Assembly: GCF_900187185.1 (NCBI RefSeq)
Contig: NZ_LT906465.1
Span: 2,294,001-2,358,000 of the forward strand
Length of the DNA: 64,000 nt
Source: Chryseobacterium taklimakanense
GTDB lineage: Bacteria; Bacteroidota; Bacteroidia; Flavobacteriales; Weeksellaceae
Direction: 5' to 3'
The position numbers were made by a program, and so were the translations under genes. Of the stretch, positions 1 to 8,428 are shown one piece after another. Every line of letters begins with the position of its first letter. Position 1 is the stretch's first letter. The notes beneath the pieces were generated by a model that saw only the letters and a program-made list of their open reading frames with translations, made no database searches and was not told where the DNA came from.

Positions 1-1
1 T

Positions 2-979
2 ATATCAAAATTTGGTGTTTCATTTAAAGATCGTTATAAAACAAATTTGTTGATCTCATTTGTGAGTAAACCAGACTTATATAGGATTCCAGTACCTACT
101 TTTTCACAAGAATTAGAGAATATTATTGACGGTTTATTCAAAATAATTACTGAAGCACAAAAAATATCGAAATCAGTTTATAAAAATGCCGAGAATATTT
201 TGCTAGAAAAATTAGGACTGTATAATTTGACTTTTTCTAACGAAAATTTTAACAAAAAGTCCTTAAGTGATTCTTTTCTGAAATCTGGTCGTTTGGACGC
301 TGAATATTACCAACCACAGTATGAAGAACTTTTATCCCATATTAATTCTGTAAGTAATGATAAACTAGGGTATTTGGTTACAGTTAAGAAATCTATTGAG
401 CCAGGCTCAGGGGCATATCAGGAAGAGGGTGTTCCGTTTATTAGAGTTTCAAATTTAAGTAAATATGGCCTTACAGATCCCGAAATCCATTTAGATAGAA
501 CAGAGTTCTCAAACATTATCAAACCTACAAAAGATTCAATTCTGCTGTCTAAAGATGGTACGGTGGGAATTGCTTATAAAGTAGAAAAAGATATAGATGC
601 AATTACTTCCGGCGCAATCCTACATTTAAAAGTCAAAAACAAAGAAAAAATATTGCCGGATTACCTGACATTGGTTCTGAATTCTATCGTAGTAAAAATG
701 CAGGCAGAACGCGATGCGGGAGGTTCAATCATTCAACATTGGAAACCTTCAGAAATTGCACAGGTGGTAATTCCGATTTTAGATTTTGAAATACAACAGG
801 AAATTTCAGATTTAGTTCAGGAAAGTTTCAAATTAAAAAACGAAAGCGAACAGCTATTGCAGGTTGCAAAGCAAGCTGTAGAAATTGCCATTGAGCAAAA
901 CGAGGATAAAGCGATGGAGTTCATAAATCAAAATAGTAAAGATGCCGGTAAGTCAGGAAAACATAAACCGCTGGATTGA
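2..979 (+). CDS. hsdS: Type I restriction-modification specificity subunit HsdS (5' partial)
   Basis: DNA-recognition subunit of a type I restriction-modification enzyme; it would direct HsdM methylation and HsdR cleavage. The frame is open to the first base of the window, so the N-terminus, including most of the first target recognition domain, lies outside; the TTG at 47 is internal. Visible parts are the end of the first domain (motif YRIPVP), a central helical spacer, a second recognition domain beginning near GRLDAEYYQPQYEEL with the family segment VPFIRVSNLS, and a C-terminal helix (FEIQQEISDLVQESFKLK). The next gene starts 38 bp inside it, so the genes downstream are probably co-transcribed and translationally coupled. 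HsdM and HsdR are not in the window. Confidence 0.9.
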   Translation: MSKFGVSFKDRYKTNLLISFVSKPDLYRIPVPTFSQELENIIDGLFKIITEAQKISKSVYKNAENILLEKLGLYNLTFSNENFNKKSLSDSFLKSGRLDAEYYQPQYEELLSHINSVSNDKLGYLVTVKKSIEPGSGAYQEEGVPFIRVSNLSKYGLTDPEIHLDRTEFSNIIKPTKDSILLSKDGTVGIAYKVEKDIDAITSGAILHLKVKNKEKILPDYLTLVLNSIVVKMQAERDAGGSIIQHWKPSEIAQVVIPILDFEIQQEISDLVQESFKLKNESEQLLQVAKQAVEIAIEQNEDKAMEFINQNSKDAGKSGKHKPLD

Positions 980-1772
980 TCAGGCGAATATAGATTATAT
1001 TGGGCATTACATTAAAGCGTGGATTCCCTTTAATGCTTGGTATAATAATACTTATCCTCAATTCAATTCTGATAGAGAGAAAATCAATACAATAAAGAAC
1101 GATGCAAATACGGTAAGAAATGCAATCAATATGTTATTGGAAACAGATTCTCAACTATCCTTGGAGTTCAAAAGTCATTTGGCAACTTTAATTTTTCAGT
1201 TACAAGCACAACAGATCAATGGGCGAGATGGTAGAATATCATTTGATAATATTGTAAAAGAAAGAAATACTATAAATCAAAAAAGTATTGATTTTAACAG
1301 AAATCGATATTTTCTTCGTAGAACAGACGGTAGATTTGTTGGTGAGGTAACCTCTGTGCAGATTAATGTCAACAAACTTTCAGATAGTTCAAGTGTTTTC
1401 AGTTATCAACATACAGAATATGATTTAGTTCATTTGCAAAATAACGCGCATTATCAAGGCCTTTCTAATCAGGTGAAAGAACAGGTTCGTCTGTGCTTTC
1501 AGGAACTTGAACCATCAAATATAATTTCGGTAATGCAGGATGAACCAAGAGAAGCACCAATAAATTATTATGTGTGTGATGCCTACAAATTAAAGCGCGA
1601 TATACAAAACCCCAATTGTTACGGACATTTGGTAATAAGGGCTCTTATTGAAATTTTATATCAGATGCGGAACGTTCTTTTTCATGGTGAGTTAGTTCCT
1701 AATCTTGAAGCCCAAAAAGCATACAATAGTGCCTTTCATTTATTAAGAATAATTCTTGAAAAAATAAGATAG
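942..1772 (+). CDS. HEPN-domain protein in the hsdS operon
   Basis: A 276-residue protein of no recognised name. Near the C-terminus it has RNVLFH (R243 to H248), the R-X4-H motif of HEPN RNases, within a helical segment (LIEILYQMRNVLFHGEL). HEPN proteins are commonly RNA-cutting effectors of defence and toxin systems. The N-terminal 90 residues begin with NINRWIDQANIDYIGHYI and are predicted helical; the middle is unassigned. The ATG at 942 lies 38 bp inside hsdS, and the gene stops 1 bp before the next, so it belongs to the same operon. RNase activity is inferred only from the motif and context. Confidence 0.75.
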   Translation: MPVSQENINRWIDQANIDYIGHYIKAWIPFNAWYNNTYPQFNSDREKINTIKNDANTVRNAINMLLETDSQLSLEFKSHLATLIFQLQAQQINGRDGRISFDNIVKERNTINQKSIDFNRNRYFLRRTDGRFVGEVTSVQINVNKLSDSSSVFSYQHTEYDLVHLQNNAHYQGLSNQVKEQVRLCFQELEPSNIISVMQDEPREAPINYYVCDAYKLKRDIQNPNCYGHLVIRALIEILYQMRNVLFHGELVPNLEAQKAYNSAFHLLRIILEKIR

Positions 1773-1773
1773 T

Positions 1774-2223
1774 ATGCAGCAAAATTCTACAGATGAAGAA
1801 ATAATTTCAAAACTTGAAAAAAAGCCTAACAGTATTTTAAAAGTAGGATCGATTTCTTTTGGAATATCAATATTTATAATACTCTTTTTACCTTGGATAG
1901 TAACACAGTGTAGCAGCTGTTTGTCATTTAAAATTGACAAGCCTAACGAAATAGGAGATACCATTGGTGGTATTATGGGACCGAGTGTTGCAATCATTGC
2001 AGCAATGCTAACTTTTATAGCATTTTGGGCACAATATGATGCGAACATTGAGCAACGGAAACAGTTTCTTTTAAATCAGAAATCACAACAAGATGATGCA
2101 AAAATACAGGAATCACGTTTTTTGGATGCCCAAAATCGTATCAGCAAAGAGCAATTCGAGAATAAATATTATAATCTTTTAGAAATTCATCGTGAAAACA
2201 CAAGAGATTTCAATTGGAGATAA
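1774..2223 (+). CDS. putAbiC-like phage abortive infection protein, N-terminal fragment
   Basis: First part of a protein resembling the putative phage abortive infection family (PF16872 type). It has two membrane segments (about residues 22-42 and 68-90), then a charged helix with the family phrase FWAQYDANIEQRKQF and the hallmark FENKYYNLLEIHREN. Family members then continue without a break into the C-terminal domain, but here the frame ends ten residues later. The rest is found one frame over, starting at about 2192. The gene therefore looks broken by a +1 frameshift inside a 32-bp overlap. It begins 1 bp after the HEPN gene. A natural frameshift or a sequencing error cannot be excluded. 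Confidence 0.75.
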   Translation: MQQNSTDEEIISKLEKKPNSILKVGSISFGISIFIILFLPWIVTQCSSCLSFKIDKPNEIGDTIGGIMGPSVAIIAAMLTFIAFWAQYDANIEQRKQFLLNQKSQQDDAKIQESRFLDAQNRISKEQFENKYYNLLEIHRENTRDFNWR

Positions 2224-2935
2224 ATACGCGGGTGTTAAAGTCTTTTATCCTCTTGTTCAGGAGTTGAAATGTGCTTACGAAATATTATATAACAAATATC
2301 TCCTTTTTGATTCTTTCGATTCTAACCCCTCTAATTATACTGAGGAAGAACTCTACCAATTAGCCTACTTAATTTTTTTCTTTGGGATCAATAATAGTAA
2401 TAACCCTTTGTTTAAAGAATTAATGAGTGATAGGTTGTTTTCTATTTATGAGGAGGTAAAAGAAATGTTTTTATTAATTGAAGAAACGGATTACGAATAT
2501 CTTTCAAATGAAAGACGTACTTTTTGGATAAGGTTTAGGTATCGTGCTTTCATTGGTCATTCTTCAGAATTAAGCCATTATGTTCGCCACCTTTTTCAAA
2601 TAGTGAAGTTTGTAGATGATCAGCCAACTGAATTACTTTCAGACGATGAAAAATACAATTATATTACCAACTTAAGAGCGCAGTTAACAAGTCACGAACA
2701 ACTTTTTATATATTATAATGCCCTTAGTGTGTTGGGATATACGTGGTTGGGCAAAAGCAGTTCTAATTCCGTTAATTATTTAGAAAAATATTGTATTGTT
2801 AAATCTTTACCGTTGCCACTGTGCGATTTCTACAAGCACCCACTTGAAAATCAGGTTCTGCCTGAATATAATTCACAAGGAAAACCAATGTTTGAATGGA
2901 TAGAAATTAAAGAACGATTAAGCAACTTAAATTAA
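2192..2935 (+). CDS. putAbiC-like phage abortive infection protein, C-terminal fragment
   Basis: Second part of the same abortive-infection-like protein, in frame 2 instead of frame 1. Family features are clear: EISIGDKYAGVKVFYPLVQEL just after the junction, GHSSELSHYVRHLFQIVKF in the middle, and the segment NLRAQLTSHEQLFIYYNALS near residue 170, followed by LEKYCIVKSLPLP. The GTG at 2192 is only the first possible start in this frame and has no ribosome-binding signal, so independent translation is doubtful unless it is coupled to the upstream fragment. It ends 5 bp before the next gene. Confidence 0.75.
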   Translation: MKTQEISIGDKYAGVKVFYPLVQELKCAYEILYNKYLLFDSFDSNPSNYTEEELYQLAYLIFFFGINNSNNPLFKELMSDRLFSIYEEVKEMFLLIEETDYEYLSNERRTFWIRFRYRAFIGHSSELSHYVRHLFQIVKFVDDQPTELLSDDEKYNYITNLRAQLTSHEQLFIYYNALSVLGYTWLGKSSSNSVNYLEKYCIVKSLPLPLCDFYKHPLENQVLPEYNSQGKPMFEWIEIKERLSNLN

Positions 2936-2940
2936 TCCAA

Positions 2941-3300
2941 ATGAATAGCGTCTACGACAGTATGTCAAAAGCAGAATTGGAAGTCTGCAATTTCTTAAAA
3001 GAACTTAAAATATTTTGGACATTCGAGCAACCTGTATTTCTTACAGATGATGGCAATCGCCCACGCATATTTTGTCCGGATTTTTACCTGCCTGAATTGG
3101 GAATTTACATTGAGGTAATCGGTAATCCCGGTCTAAATGACTATGGAAGACGTGAAGAAATCTATTGCAAGAATAATATTCCAATCATTTTTATAAAGCC
3201 TTTTAATCATATAGGGTGGCGAGAATATTTAGTCGATGAAATTGTTGCGATTCACCAGGATAGATATCAGAAAATTAAAAGGATACAATCGCATTGGTAA
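2941..3300 (+). CDS. Small PD-(D/E)XK-like protein
   Basis: A 119-residue protein with the core outline of a restriction-endonuclease-like (DUF559/Vsr-type) fold: an N-terminal helix with acidic residues (SKAELEVCNFLKEL), then PDFYLPELGIYIEV, giving D47 and E58 of a PD-(D/E)XK site. The usual lysine two residues after the second acid is Ile60, so the nuclease may be inactive or use another lysine. The strand IPIIFIKPF follows, as expected for the fold. It starts 5 bp after the abortive-infection fragment and ends 4 bp before the next gene, inside the hsdS-led operon. Function is unknown; a nicking or damage-sensing role would be a guess. Confidence 0.6.
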   Translation: MNSVYDSMSKAELEVCNFLKELKIFWTFEQPVFLTDDGNRPRIFCPDFYLPELGIYIEVIGNPGLNDYGRREEIYCKNNIPIIFIKPFNHIGWREYLVDEIVAIHQDRYQKIKRIQSHW

Positions 3301-3304
3301 CTAC

Positions 3305-4834
3305 ATGAAAAAGTTTGAAGACCTTTTGCTAATTACTGATATTTCTAATCTTACAGGTAAAGAACAGGTAGATATTGTTGGAGAATTGTTTGATCTTTCT
3401 TTTGATAATAATAGTATCTCAGGTATTAGTAAAGCTTTTGATTTAATTGGTCAGATTCAAATAGAAGAATTATCAGCCCCTTTGCAAACGTTGCTTTATT
3501 ACGATATTGCAAACGGCTACGGCTATTTGCGTAAATTAAAATATTTCAACACACCCGATTCCTGGAATTTTGAAATGGAAGAAATTTCACATGAGGTATT
3601 CCATCTTCGAAAAGCAATTGCATCTCTAGGATTTGAAGAAATAGATGACTTAAGGAAATGTCAGATTTATACTAATCTTGGTAATACTTTTTCTTTTATA
3701 GGCAGGTTTATTGAAGCGCAGGAATATTGGCGCAAGGCATTAAATATTTTCCCTAATTTTCCAATGGCATTAGCAAATAGTGGACATGGCTTAATGTTTT
3801 ATTCAAATCAAATTTTTGACAATTCACATAAGTTATATTTTATTAACTACGGCTACCATAAAATCAAAGAAGCATTACACTTTAAGGAATATCTTGAAGG
3901 TGATGCTGCAAATCAATTTCTCAAGATGAAATCGTATATGGATGCTACTTATGATGTAAAAATCCTTTCAGAACAGTTTAATTTAAACAGTTTTGAATTT
4001 GGTGATAATGAAAAACTGAACAATTACCGATATTGGTGTTTAGAAAATTACCTTTACATTAATCCTTTAAACGATTTGGGAGCGTCTAAATTTGCTTCTC
4101 ACGATTGCTTGAATTTGCCATCTTTAATCTTAGAAACCAAAGCGCCACCAACATATTTCACACTTTACAATCAACTTAAGCAGGAATTTGCAACTGCAAG
4201 ATATTTCTATTACAAATCAGTCGTTTTTCAAGATCCTCATTTTTCAGACGAAGATGTAGTAATTGTAGATACTATGGAAAGTGCTTTGTTTTCTTACAAT
4301 CTTGAACTCGCTAAAAGTGCTTTTCGCAACACCTATTCAATTTTAGATAAAATTGCATATTTCCTAAATGATTATTTGAAACTGGGAAACAACTACAATC
4401 GCGTAAACTTTAGAAGTGTTTGGTTCAAGAAAGATAACAAAACATTACATGAGCATTTTCAAAACTCTCAAAATTGGGCTTTAAGAGGGTTATTCTGGTT
4501 AAGTAAAGATTTTTTCATTAAAGAACATGATGAGGTGTTAGATCCAGATTCAAAACAGATTGCCGAATTACGAAACTCTATTGAGCACAAAGGCCTGAAA
4601 ATAATGTATGATACTTATTTGTATAGTAATTTCTTTAATGCTGACAAAGAAATTATTTTTATAATAAACCGTGATGATTTTGAAAGTAAAACTTTGCGGT
4701 TGTTAAAAACAGTTCGAGCTGCGATAATGTATCTTGCTTTTATTATTAATTATGAAGAAGGTCAAAAAGAAAGTAATGGTCTGCCGACACTTCCAATGAA
4801 TTTAAGCGAAGTTCCGATTTATATGAAATTCTAA
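3305..4834 (+). CDS. LA2681-type HEPN-domain protein
   Basis: A 509-residue protein whose C-terminal part matches the LA2681-like HEPN family: NWALRGLFWLSKDFF, then LDPDSKQIAELRNSIEHKG with the catalytic-type R-X4-H motif at R423 and H428. The N-terminal half is helical, with a tetratricopeptide-like stretch around residues 95-165 (YTNLGNTFSFIGRFIEAQEYW), probably a sensor or interaction scaffold. The ATG at 3305 is chosen because it follows the previous stop by 4 bp; the frame is open further upstream only inside that gene. It is the last gene of the hsdS-led run; a separate promoter follows at 4878. RNA cleavage on infection is an inference from the family. Confidence 0.8.
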   Translation: MKKFEDLLLITDISNLTGKEQVDIVGELFDLSFDNNSISGISKAFDLIGQIQIEELSAPLQTLLYYDIANGYGYLRKLKYFNTPDSWNFEMEEISHEVFHLRKAIASLGFEEIDDLRKCQIYTNLGNTFSFIGRFIEAQEYWRKALNIFPNFPMALANSGHGLMFYSNQIFDNSHKLYFINYGYHKIKEALHFKEYLEGDAANQFLKMKSYMDATYDVKILSEQFNLNSFEFGDNEKLNNYRYWCLENYLYINPLNDLGASKFASHDCLNLPSLILETKAPPTYFTLYNQLKQEFATARYFYYKSVVFQDPHFSDEDVVIVDTMESALFSYNLELAKSAFRNTYSILDKIAYFLNDYLKLGNNYNRVNFRSVWFKKDNKTLHEHFQNSQNWALRGLFWLSKDFFIKEHDEVLDPDSKQIAELRNSIEHKGLKIMYDTYLYSNFFNADKEIIFIINRDDFESKTLRLLKTVRAAIMYLAFIINYEEGQKESNGLPTLPMNLSEVPIYMKF

Positions 4835-4877
4835 CTTTAAAGTTTATAAAATTGTTAAATTAAATGATAAATAAAAC

Positions 4878-4908
4878 TTTGTGGTTTAATTTTTGTTTTA
4901 TATCTTTG
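4878..4908 (+). promoter_or_regulatory. Bacteroidetes-type promoter of the toxin-antitoxin pair
   Basis: TTTG at 4878-4881 and TATCTTTG at 4901-4908 are separated by 19 bp, a full match to the TTTG/TAnnTTTG promoter. The expected transcription start is near 4912, about 13 bp before the TTG start of the toxin gene. It makes the pair a transcription unit separate from the hsdS operon. Confidence 0.75.
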
Positions 4909-4924
4909 CGCAAAGATTACAACC

Positions 4925-5263
4925 TTGGCCACCAAAGATGAAGTATCACAGTTTCTTAAAGAACTGAAGTCTGTAAGCGCTGCAGGCGAAATTTTCTTTA
5001 TCGACAGGCAGGTAAACACCCAAACACTCGCAGAGTTAGAGATTAAAGCACTTGAAAGAAAAGCTTATATCGAAAAGCTTGTTCTGGAAGACTATTCCGA
5101 AGGTCCGTTAGATAACGATCAGTATGGCATAGAACCCATGTGGGTTTTCGGAAAGAAAGTCAAAGAAAAGGAAGTATACATTAAAATTACAATTACCGCG
5201 CTTAATGTAATATGTATTTCTTTCCATACCTCACAGTATCCTATGAACTATCCATTTAAGTGA
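4925..5263 (+). CDS. MqsR-family toxin
   Basis: A 112-residue protein of the MqsR-like toxin group that pairs with Panacea-domain antitoxins. Recognisable segments are NTQTLAELEI, the central VLEDYSEGPL, MWVFGKKVKEKEVYIKITI and the C-terminal ICISFHTSQYPMNYPF. MqsR-type toxins are RelE-fold mRNA interferases. The frame has no ATG at its start; TTG at 4925 is used, about 13 bp after the predicted transcription start, while the ATG at 4938 is out of frame. The antitoxin gene begins 7 bp downstream. The family assignment is good; cleavage specificity cannot be read from sequence. Confidence 0.8.
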   Translation: MATKDEVSQFLKELKSVSAAGEIFFIDRQVNTQTLAELEIKALERKAYIEKLVLEDYSEGPLDNDQYGIEPMWVFGKKVKEKEVYIKITITALNVICISFHTSQYPMNYPFK

Positions 5264-5270
5264 GAACATT

Positions 5271-6269
5271 ATGAAAAGTCCTTTCACGGGAAAAGAAATG
5301 AAACTACAAAAAGAATCAAGAAAAGTAAGTTTCAGAAAACAGGAAATCGAATACACAAACCTTAGTTATTATTGTGAAGACACGAAACAAAGTGTGGTAA
5401 CCACAGAATTAGATGAAGTTAACCTTCGTCAGATTTATAACAAATACCGGGAATTGAATAACATTCCGTTCCCGGAAGAAATTAAAAAACTTCGTCAGAA
5501 ATATGGCTTGTCTGCTGCAAAAATGAGCGAACTGTTTGGTTTTGGTCCTAATCAGTATGCTCTCTATGAAAATGGAGAAATTCCCAGTATTTCGAATGCA
5601 AAGGCAATACGTTTAGCGGACAGTCCTTTTGTTTTCAAAAACATGTTGGAAAGCAATAAAGCAATAATTAAGGAGAAAGACTATAAATCAATAATTACAA
5701 AAATCAATGCAAAACTTGTAGGTTTTGAAGATGATTTTTCCTTTGAAGAGTTTTTATTGGGTGGTAAAGAACCAAGCCCCTTTACGGGTTACAAATCGCC
5801 GGATTATAACAGGTTAGCAACCATGGTTGCATACTTTGCTAAAAATTTGAAACCACAAAAAACATTATTAAATAAATTACTTTTTTATTCTGATTTTTTG
5901 CAATATAAAAATTTTGGTTCTTCAATATCAGGTTGCCGATACGCAGCCATAGCAAGAGGTCCGGTTCCGGATAACTTCAGAAGTCTTTTTGAAAAAATGG
6001 AAAAGGATAGTTTTGTAAAAATAAAATACATAGAATATCCGGATGGTAAAGTAGGCGAACAGTTCCTTTTAGGAGACGAGAAGCTTTCAGATTGGCAGTC
6101 GTTTTCGGAAGATGAACTAAAAACATTGCAAAATGTTTGTAGATTTTTTAAAGGGAAAACTACCAAAGAAGTGGTGGAGATTAGTCATAAAGAAACAGCG
6201 TGGCTTAAAAATCAGGAAGACAATGCCTTGATTGATTATACTTACGCTTTTGATTTAAGTTCATTTTAA
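5271..6269 (+). CDS. MqsA-like HTH plus Panacea (DUF4065) antitoxin
   Basis: A 332-residue antitoxin with three parts. An MqsA-like N-terminus (residues 1-60) keeps the layout of the zinc domain, but the first Cys-X2-Cys is replaced by SPFT, so zinc binding is probably lost. An XRE-type helix-turn-helix (about 68-120) contains IKKLRQKYGLSAAKMSELFG and NQYALYENGEI. A C-terminal Panacea/DUF4065 domain (about 170-330) begins YNRLATMVAYFAK, with KLLFYSDFLQYKNFG and GCRYAAIARGPVP. Panacea antitoxins neutralise many unrelated toxins. It lies 7 bp after the toxin gene. The HTH would allow autorepression of the promoter at 4878. Confidence 0.85.
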   Translation: MKSPFTGKEMKLQKESRKVSFRKQEIEYTNLSYYCEDTKQSVVTTELDEVNLRQIYNKYRELNNIPFPEEIKKLRQKYGLSAAKMSELFGFGPNQYALYENGEIPSISNAKAIRLADSPFVFKNMLESNKAIIKEKDYKSIITKINAKLVGFEDDFSFEEFLLGGKEPSPFTGYKSPDYNRLATMVAYFAKNLKPQKTLLNKLLFYSDFLQYKNFGSSISGCRYAAIARGPVPDNFRSLFEKMEKDSFVKIKYIEYPDGKVGEQFLLGDEKLSDWQSFSEDELKTLQNVCRFFKGKTTKEVVEISHKETAWLKNQEDNALIDYTYAFDLSSF

Positions 6270-6295
6270 TTTATCCGTGATTTTTACAGCTTAGA

Positions 6296-8428
6296 ATGGA
6301 AGAGCATGAAAAAATTTACGATGAATGGAAAAAAGATCTCCCGGTCAAGCTACAGGAAAATTTTGAAATAATTTGTGATATATCCGGTAAAATCAATTCT
6401 TTAGATCTAATTAGCTATTTGGCATTTTATAATGCGTTGCACAATGGCAATGAATATTCAGATTATAGGGAAGATAAACACTTTTTTGTTGCAGAAGCTG
6501 TTGCAATTCACTGCCTGAAAAAACCGATTATTGAACAAACTATCATTTCCGAAGATGAACTACCGTTTGCTTTCGAGAAAATTCAAGAAGCCGCTTTACG
6601 CTTCTGTTTTTTAAGTGATGCTATTTCCATGTCTGAAAAACCAATGGATAAAAGTTTATTGTCCGAAATTAATTTGACTTTACAAAGAGAGTCGGCTAAT
6701 ATAAGAAATCCCGGTCATCCTGAACATCATTTATCTTTTTCTAAAATACTTTACAAACCATTTAATGATAAAATAGAAAAAATATTCGGGTTTTCACACG
6801 ATACAACAATAATTATAAGAAAGAAAATTGTTGAATTTTTACGTAAAAAATATGCCACTGCATCTGATGAAACAATAGAAAAAGGTAAAGTACTTGCAAA
6901 GCAATTAATAAAATATAAAAAAGGAGTTGTTGGGGCAGAAAGTATTGGATCAAATATTGTTAACCTCGAAGAAGTAATAAATAAGCGTGAAATCGACATT
7001 CGAGATTTGTGCATTAAGCATAGTCTTACGCAACTCTACAAAAATTTTAGTAAATGCTATGTTTTCACAGTTGATGAACTTGCGGAATTCTGCGATATTG
7101 ATGTAACAGAAGTAAAAAATTTTCTAAATACTTATTCTTGTCAATTCCTGGAAATCCCTGAAAATGAAAAGATTTATCAACCTTTGAACTATCTGCATCA
7201 TAAACCTATTATCAAGCACAATGAAAGTTATTTAATTCCTTCAATCCCCCTTTTTAATTGGGCGGTGGAAGAGGTTTACAAAAAGGAATTCCGCAAACAC
7301 ACAAAATTATTTGATAGGTATACAAAGATTAAACACGATTTTCTATTAGATACTGGTGTAGATTACTTTTCCTCACTTTTACCAGAATCAAAAATCTATA
7401 AGAATGTCTTTTATTATGACGGTGAAAATAGATATGAGACTGACGCTATTATTGTTTTTGATAATTATGTATTTGTTATTGAAGCAAAAGCAAATGTTAT
7501 TTCTGAAAAAGCAAAATCCGGTCATAAAGATAAAACAAAGGATCACTTAAATGATTTAATAAAAAAATCATATGATCAGGCAGTTCGAACAATTGATTTT
7601 ATTGAAATTGGTGCAGATTTTTATGATAAAAATGGGAAATTAATTGTAATTGAAAAGCCGCGAAATGCTGTTTTTCAATTAGTCAGTTTAACTCTAGAAC
7701 CTTTAGGCAACATCATTCCTAAAATAAAAACTGATGACGAATTAAATTTTTTTTCTGAGAAATATTTTCCGTGGATCATAAGTTTGTATGATTTAATTTC
7801 TATAAATGATTTTTTCGAAACCCCTTCTCTATTATTTCATTATTTAGATTCTAGATCAAGATTTTTGGAGTACAATGATGCACACATATATGAAGAAATG
7901 GATTTAGTGGGATATTTTATTAGTAGAGGAGGTTTAGATTTGGATCGATTTATTGAAAAAGCGAAAAATGAAGGAGCCAATTATGTATACTTTGATAATG
8001 AAACTGACTTTATAAACAATTATTATATGCATCTTTTTGAAGGTAGACCTATTAAGAAACCTTCATATTTCAAAAATTTAAAATTTAAAGAATTAATATC
8101 AAAAATTGATAATTCATCTATTCCATGTAAATCATTGGTTTCATTAAAGCTGTTAAGTTTTAATCGTAATTCAATAAATGACTTGATGCAGAAAATTGAA
8201 AAAATTAAGAAAATGTATTACAAAGATGATGAATTGCATGATGCTTCGATTTTTACAATGTCAGATGGAGGATTTGGTTTTACATTCATGATTGGTAATG
8301 ATTACGAATTACTTGAAAAAAGACTAGATCAATATATTTCGTTTAAGAAAAATCAAATGTTTGCTAAAACATGGGTTGGAATCGCTGAGTATAAAAATGA
8401 AATTAGAATTATAAAGATATTAAGTTAA
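6296..8428 (+). CDS. Large protein with central PD-(D/E)XK nuclease motif, unknown family
   Basis: A 710-residue protein I cannot assign to a named family. A nuclease-type core sits near the middle: D383 in YETDAIIVFDNYVF followed by the strand VFVIEAKANV with E396 and K398, a canonical D...E-X-K arrangement, then a lysine-rich helix (KSGHKDKTKDHLNDL). The N-terminal 300 residues are helical and contain no recognised motif. The C-terminal third (about 500-710) has several aromatic-rich strands. No signal peptide or membrane segment is visible. It starts 26 bp after the antitoxin stop and is AT-rich like the defence genes before it. A DNA-degrading defence or R-M accessory role is likely but unproven. 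Confidence 0.6.
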   Translation: MEEHEKIYDEWKKDLPVKLQENFEIICDISGKINSLDLISYLAFYNALHNGNEYSDYREDKHFFVAEAVAIHCLKKPIIEQTIISEDELPFAFEKIQEAALRFCFLSDAISMSEKPMDKSLLSEINLTLQRESANIRNPGHPEHHLSFSKILYKPFNDKIEKIFGFSHDTTIIIRKKIVEFLRKKYATASDETIEKGKVLAKQLIKYKKGVVGAESIGSNIVNLEEVINKREIDIRDLCIKHSLTQLYKNFSKCYVFTVDELAEFCDIDVTEVKNFLNTYSCQFLEIPENEKIYQPLNYLHHKPIIKHNESYLIPSIPLFNWAVEEVYKKEFRKHTKLFDRYTKIKHDFLLDTGVDYFSSLLPESKIYKNVFYYDGENRYETDAIIVFDNYVFVIEAKANVISEKAKSGHKDKTKDHLNDLIKKSYDQAVRTIDFIEIGADFYDKNGKLIVIEKPRNAVFQLVSLTLEPLGNIIPKIKTDDELNFFSEKYFPWIISLYDLISINDFFETPSLLFHYLDSRSRFLEYNDAHIYEEMDLVGYFISRGGLDLDRFIEKAKNEGANYVYFDNETDFINNYYMHLFEGRPIKKPSYFKNLKFKELISKIDNSSIPCKSLVSLKLLSFNRNSINDLMQKIEKIKKMYYKDDELHDASIFTMSDGGFGFTFMIGNDYELLEKRLDQYISFKKNQMFAKTWVGIAEYKNEIRIIKILS

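Noticed and set aside
2192-2223. Programmed frameshift site in the abortive-infection gene
   Set aside because: No known slippery sequence, slow stop context or Shine-Dalgarno-like stimulator is visible; a simple mutation or error is more likely.
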